This document shows positions 59,198 to 64,000 of a stretch of 64,000 nt of DNA, piece after piece. A program made the translations under genes and the position numbers. Numbering within the stretch: the first letter of the stretch is position 1; each line of letters starts with the position of its first letter. The DNA comes from Chlamydomonas reinhardtii (Eukaryota; Chlorophyta; Chlorophyceae; Chlamydomonadales; Chlamydomonadaceae), in the NCBI RefSeq assembly GCF_000002595.2, contig NC_057005.1, positions 4,705,422 through 4,769,421 on the forward strand, read 5' to 3'. The notes beneath the pieces are model-generated. The model did not search any database, was not told the origin of the DNA, and was given only the letters and a program-made list of their open reading frames with translations.

Positions 59198-62100
59198 ATG
59201 CTACGCAGGGATGTGCTTTTGGAGACCGTAGTACCGGAGGTGGGCACCTTGCCACGGCCTTCTCTTGCCGTGGGCATCCCAGGCACGCCGGGGCTGCGGC
59301 CGGACAAAACGCCGCCTGGGCACACCAGCGCTGCAGCCGGCTCCCTCACGGCTGAGAATGCTGGGGCTGGTGACACTGGGAGCTCAGGCAGCATTACAGC
59401 CCTCCGCGGCTCCTTGTCCGCGGCTCCTTGTCCGCCCGCTGCCGGCGGCATAAGCTCAGCCCTCGCTGCTAGCAAAGCCGCCGCAGCCGCCGCTGCCGCA
59501 GCAGCAGGCGGTGCCAAAACGCTTCCAATGTCTGCAAGCTTTCTTACCAATGGCACCGCAAATAATGGAGCGGGAGACGCCATTCGCACGCCCCGGAAAC
59601 GTGTGGAGTGGCAGCTGGAGGAGCCGTCAGGCGCGCCACAGGCCGTGGGAGGCCGCGCAATCCCAACACCGGGGACGGGCTTCCATCACGGCCCAGACAG
59701 CAGCGCTGACACGCCGCCGCCACCGGCGCTATCATCCTCTCTGTCTAGAAGCTTTGGTGCGGGGCTGCCATCCTGGCTGCAGGACTTAGAGCAGCGCCAG
59801 CTGCAACAGCCGCCGGGCTCACCGCGCGTCGGCGGGCTCCCAGGCGGCACCGAGGCGCTGCTGGCCGCGCGGCCACGCAGCCATGCCCCAGCAGCGACGC
59901 CGGCTGCGCAGCCAGCGGTCGCGCCCGCCTCGCTGCCAGGAGTGCTGCACCAGCCGCCCGCGGCGCTGCGGCCGCAGGATGGCCCGGCGCCCTCGCCGCC
60001 CGGGTGGCCGGCTCAGCAGCCAAGCCTTCGGCCGCTCCCCCAGGCGCCACAGCTCCCCGCGCCGGCCTCTCAGCAGCGTATCTCTGCCTTCCCGCTCCCG
60101 CCTCATCCAGCGCCGCAGCCTGCAGGGCTCCTAGGCGCAGGGGCCGCCCTAGCGGGCGCACTGCCGCCGCCGCCGGCTCCTCACCAGATTGCGCCACCCG
60201 GATACCTGCTGGTGCCGCACCCGCACCCGCACCAGGGCCACCAGCCGCCGGCGCAGCCGCCGCCCGCCCTGCTTGCGCAGGCGCAGGCGCCTCAACCGCC
60301 GCCGGCACAGCGTGCTGGCCTGCCAATGCCACAACACGCAACAGCCAGGACTGGTAGCCACGGCGGCTCCGCTTACGGTCTGGCGGCGCCGCACCACCGC
60401 ATGCCCCATCACGGCCACAGCCACCATCACCACAACGCTTCGCAGCACCGGCACCACCAGCAGCAGCCTCTGGAACCAAGGTCCTCCGGCTATGTAACTG
60501 ACGCGGAGGCCGGCGGCGTGAACGGCGGCGACGGCGGCTTAGAGGTCGAGTCTGCGAGTGGCGGTCGCGGCGCCGCCGCGACGCTGATGCGTGTGGGGAG
60601 CGCGCCGGCGCGCGGTCGCAGCGGCCTCCCGCGCGTGTCCAGCATCAGTGAGATTGAGCCTCACGTGGAGGTAAGCAGCATTCCACTTTGCGGTCCGCGG
60701 CGTGGTTGGTCTATGTGAGCGGGGGTTTATGCTATCTTGTCCAGGGCAGGGCAGGGCAGGGCAGGGCAGGGCAGGGCAGGGCAGGGCAGGGCAGGGCAGG
60801 GCAGGGCAGGGCAGGGCAGGGCAGGGCAGGGCAGGGCAGGGCAGGGCAGGGCAGGGCAGGGCAGGGCAGGGCAGGGCAGGGCAGGGCAGGGCAGGGTAGG
60901 GCAGGGCAATTGCCAATCTGGAACCGATGTCGCTGCTGCCCCTGCGCGGCTCCTTTCCCAACGCAGGAGGAGGCTCCTCGGCTGAGCAGCAGCATGCTGA
61001 CGCGCGCCATTATGATCCCCGGCGGCTCCGACCGGCCGCGCACTTACCGAGTGGCACCCGCCAAGAGCCAGGGTGAGGGCGGCAACGAAGATACGGTGGC
61101 CATAGCCCCCCGCAGCCCCCCGCTTCTCGGGAGGCTCCCGATAAGCCGTATCCGTATGTGCAGCGGAGTCCGCGCCCCTGTGTGCCCATCGCACGTGCTC
61201 TCTCACGCCGTGACGTGGACCTGTCACGCACACGCACCTGGACACCCGCAGGCAGCCAGGACAGTGTCACGGTGGTGCTGGAGGGCGCGGAGGAGCAGGA
61301 GGCAGCTGCGGGCGCGTACGGTGGCGTTGGCGGTAGCGTCCGTGGCGGCCGCGGCTTACTGAGCGGCCTGGGCATCGGCCATGCCGGCAGCAACTACCCA
61401 TCCTATGGCAGCAGCCTGCCTGGCAGTGGCGGCACCGCCGCCGTCGTCCTGGGCGCCGGCACCGGCGCCAACGTGCCGGCGCCAAGCAGTAGCTTCCTTG
61501 GCGGCAGCCTGCTCAGCGGCCTGTTTGGCGGGCGCGGCGGCGGCGGCGGCGGCTCCGCCGCCGGCGGTGCTGCCGGCGCCGCTGTCACGCCTGATAGCAG
61601 CGTGCATGGGCCAGACAGCTATTACGGCGTGCCTGAGCCGGCGTTTGGCAGTCTCCCCACCTCCTCTGCGCTGCTGCGCGCTCGCGGCCTCAACGCCAGC
61701 GCCGGCTCCATCCTTACAAAGGCCACCGGCGGCCTCAAGACGCAGATGAAGAAGTCAACCAGCAGCGGCAACTTCGGTTCCCTGTGGCCGCAGCCGCCAC
61801 CGCCGCCACCGCCGGCGGCGGCGGCACAGCGGAATGCTGGCGGCGGCGCGGCTGGCGTGCCGCTAGGAGCGGGACCGGGAGCAGGCTTAAGCGGGGCTGC
61901 AGGCGGCGGGCGTGCGCCGCGCAGCAGTGTGACGGGCGGCAGCGGCGGCAGTAGCGCGGGCACGAGTGCGGGCGGCAGCGGGCTAGGCTTCTGGATGCGC
62001 CGCTCAACCACCCTACCACACAGGTGAGGCGATGTCGGCTGGCTGCAGTCAGGCGTCTGGCATTGTGCCCGGTGCAGGGTCTGCAATCATGCATTCGCAC

Positions 62101-63524
62101 CAGGACAGAGGCTTAATGTCCTTGTTGCGGTGGGGTACCTGTAATGTGGTAGCCCCTGCCCCGCCCACACACGTGCCCAATTGAAACCTCCCCCTGGACT
62201 GGACGATGCCCTGTGATGTACCCAGGACTAGCGGCCCGGGCGCGGACAGCGCCGCCAGCGGCACAGACGGCAGCACGCACGGTGGCAACGCCTCGCGTCG
62301 GGGCGCCGTGCCCGTGTCTGTGTCACGTCAGAACACGGAGCCGGACCTAGCAGACCTGGCCATGCTCGCCACCTCCCTGCCCGCCAGCCTGGGTGAGTGC
62401 AGAGCGCTGGGGGCCGCCACAGGGCGGCGCGAGGGCGACGAGCGGGCGTCCTGGTGAAGGGTGGTGTGAAGGGTGGCCGTAGCGGCGCGTGACGCGTGGC
62501 GGGTCGGGGCGGGGTGGGGTGGGTGCCGATGTCTAGAAGTAGAAGGATGGATCAGGCACGTTGCTCGACGCGTCAGATTGCACATTGCTGGATGGCATGA
62601 GTCCTGATCTCTGCGTCGCCGCCATGCGCGCAGCGGCGCAGCCAAGCATCTTGGCTTAGTGCGTCGCCGCTGTTGCTTACCTCTTTTACCTGCCTCCACA
62701 TAGGCACCTGGAGCATGCCGCGCAGCATGGCACTGGCCACCAGCCCCGCGCACGCCGCCGCCGGCTTCGCCGGCCGCCCGCTCAGCCGCGCCAACAGCAC
62801 CGTCAGTGCCACCAGTGCCGGCGCCGGCAGCATGTTCGGCGCCGGCAGCGGCAGCCTCAGCATGGGCCACGGCGGCGGCGGCGGCGGCATGGGCTTGGGC
62901 GGCGGGGGCAGCGGCGCGGGCCCCAGCACCATGGGGCCGCCCACCTACCCCATCTGTCTCATCTGCCTTGAGGTGCTGACGCCCGAGGAGTTTGAGAGCG
63001 GCGAGGCCATCTCGCTGCAGTGCCTGTGCAAGGGCGAGGTGTCGCTGCGGCACCGGCGCTGCGCCATCGAGTGGAGCCACGTGAGTGGCGGCGCGGGCCC
63101 AGGCGGGGTGGCGCGGCGGGGTGCGGCTGGTGGGACGCCGGGCATGTCTTGTTTTGGAGCAGGCGCATGGTGCTACAGCGTCGTGCGGGGCAGTGATCAG
63201 GTCCCTGGTGCGGTGTGCATGTGCGGCGCGTGGCCTCGACACCCGGGTGGGCTCCAAAGTTCCCAATCCCGCACAACATGTCCTCTCCACCTCCCGCAGC
63301 ATAAGGGCGACGTGGTGTGCGACATCTGCAAGCAGCCCATCGCCAACCTGCCGCCCATACCCGACGAGGTGCTGGCGGCGCGCGAGGCGGCGCGGCGGCG
63401 GCGGCAGCCCGCCTTCAACACCGCCGCCGAACCCAACCTCGCGGACCACATTTTCGACTGCATCCGCGCCACCTGGGTCGCCATGATCATTTGCGTGCTT
63501 TTCTTTGACATGACCGTGGGCCAG
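59198..63524 (+). CDS. RING-CH (MARCH-type) membrane E3 ubiquitin ligase, 3' end outside the window
   Basis: Six exons are visible: 59198-60670, 60967-61072, 61252-62023, 62226-62392, 62704-63080 and 63300-63524, coding for 1040 residues so far. The last donor (GTATGG at 63525) leads into a (TG)n-rich intron. The first 900 residues are low-complexity, rich in Ala, Gly, Pro, Ser and His, with a HGHSHHHHNASQHRHHQQQP patch. The RING-CH finger is C924-x2-C927, C946-x-C948-x7-H956-x2-C959-x12-C972-x2-C975, exactly the C4HC3 spacing of MARCH ligases. A hydrophobic segment follows (RATWVAMIICVLFFDMTVGQ), the first of the expected membrane spans. Plant and algal relatives with this layout act at endomembranes. 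A possible next exon starts after CGGTACAG near 63951 but cannot be confirmed. The start follows an in-frame stop, though upstream exons are possible. Confidence 0.85.
60742..60908. repeat. CAGGG pentanucleotide satellite in intron 1 of the RING-CH gene
   Basis: About 33 head-to-tail copies of the 5-mer CAGGG (GGGCA), with one variant TAGGG near the right end. Intron 1 (60671-60966) is mostly made of it. Confidence 0.98.
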
Positions 63525-63638
63525 GTATGGTTGCGTGGAATCGCGTGTCGCGTGTGGTGGGGCGGGCAGGCGGCATTCTGTCGGTTGCATGGGGAGCGAG
63601 GGCGGGGGGGGGAGGAGGGTGGCGGAGGCGGGTAGACT

Positions 63639-63718
63639 GGTGTGTGTGTGTGTGTGTGTGGGTGTGGGTGTGGGTGTGGGTGTGGGTGTGTGTGCGTGCG
63701 TGTGTGTGTGTGTATGTA

Positions 63719-63768
<50 letters not shown>

Positions 63769-63780
63769 GGTGTTGGTGTT

Positions 63781-63831
<51 letters not shown>
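63639..63831 (+). repeat. Compound (TG)n / (TGTGGG)n microsatellite in the last visible intron of the RING-CH gene
   Basis: TG units with GGGTGT, TGCG, TATG and TTGG interruptions run for about 190 bp on the coding strand. Confidence 0.95.
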
Positions 63832-63834
<3 letters not shown>

Positions 63835-64000
63835 CTGGGAGGTTCGGGCGAGGGGAGTGAGGGGCAGGTGGCATGCGTTGGTGTGCGTTGAACGGATGGC
63901 ACTGTTCATTGCCGTATGTGTTGTCGGCAAGGCTGGCCCTGCGGTACAGGACGGGCTGCCCATCGCATTTCTTGTCGGTGCCCATCGTTCTAATGCTTGT

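Noticed and set aside
60742-60908. CRISPR-like array
   Set aside because: It is a 5-bp tandem satellite without spacers in a eukaryotic intron.
62328-63902. A 524-aa minus-strand frame opposite the RING-CH gene
   Set aside because: It is antisense to well-supported exons, begins in (CA)n coding for HTHTHT runs, and has no homology. GC-rich algal DNA gives many such frames.

Overview
The window looks like nuclear DNA of a volvocine green alga (Chlamydomonadales, Chlamydomonas-like). The grounds are very high GC, genes split into many short coding exons by GT-AG introns, long Ala/Gly/Ser-rich disordered tracts, hydroxyproline-rich wall proteins with SP and PPSPPP runs, (TG)n microsatellites inside introns, and TGTAA poly(A) signals downstream of several genes. 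All gene models were built by eye from homology, GT-AG junctions and matching codon phase. No search or transcript data were available, so untranslated regions and transcription starts are not defined.

Layout, left to right. NAA50 N-acetyltransferase runs off the left edge on the minus strand and faces a plus-strand DEDDy 3'-5' exonuclease with a huge disordered N-terminus. Next come a 14-exon TRMT2A/TRM2-type tRNA uracil-5 methyltransferase (minus), the ARL5 small GTPase (plus) and a secreted hydroxyproline-rich glycoprotein (minus). A 4.2 kb intergenic block follows, holding one copy of a short DNA transposon. Then a METTL25/GSTCD-type methyltransferase (plus), a small acidic SMAP-like protein (plus) and a young, short Copia-like LTR element.

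Four minus-strand genes follow in a row: ribosomal protein uS3 (RPS3), a cysteine-poor thaumatin-like protein, the autophagy E2 enzyme ATG3, and the RNA polymerase III subunit RPC11. RPC11 shares a 299-bp divergent promoter with a plus-strand TBL2-like ER-anchored WD40 protein. A second copy of the same DNA transposon lies between TBL2 and the convergent RAD51C gene (minus). The right end carries a type I membrane protein with an extracellular beta-domain resembling PPC domains, and a RING-CH (MARCH-type) membrane E3 ligase that runs off the right edge.

The genes are mostly unrelated housekeeping functions (translation, tRNA modification, transcription, recombination, autophagy, Golgi traffic) with two cell-surface proteins and one defence-type thaumatin. 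I see no operon-like functional cluster. The most novel items are the two-copy transposon family with C/G-run inverted ends and exact 7-bp target duplications, the short LTR element with an internal-tRNA type primer site, (TG)n tracts placed directly before 3' splice sites, and the unusual architectures of the surface proteins.
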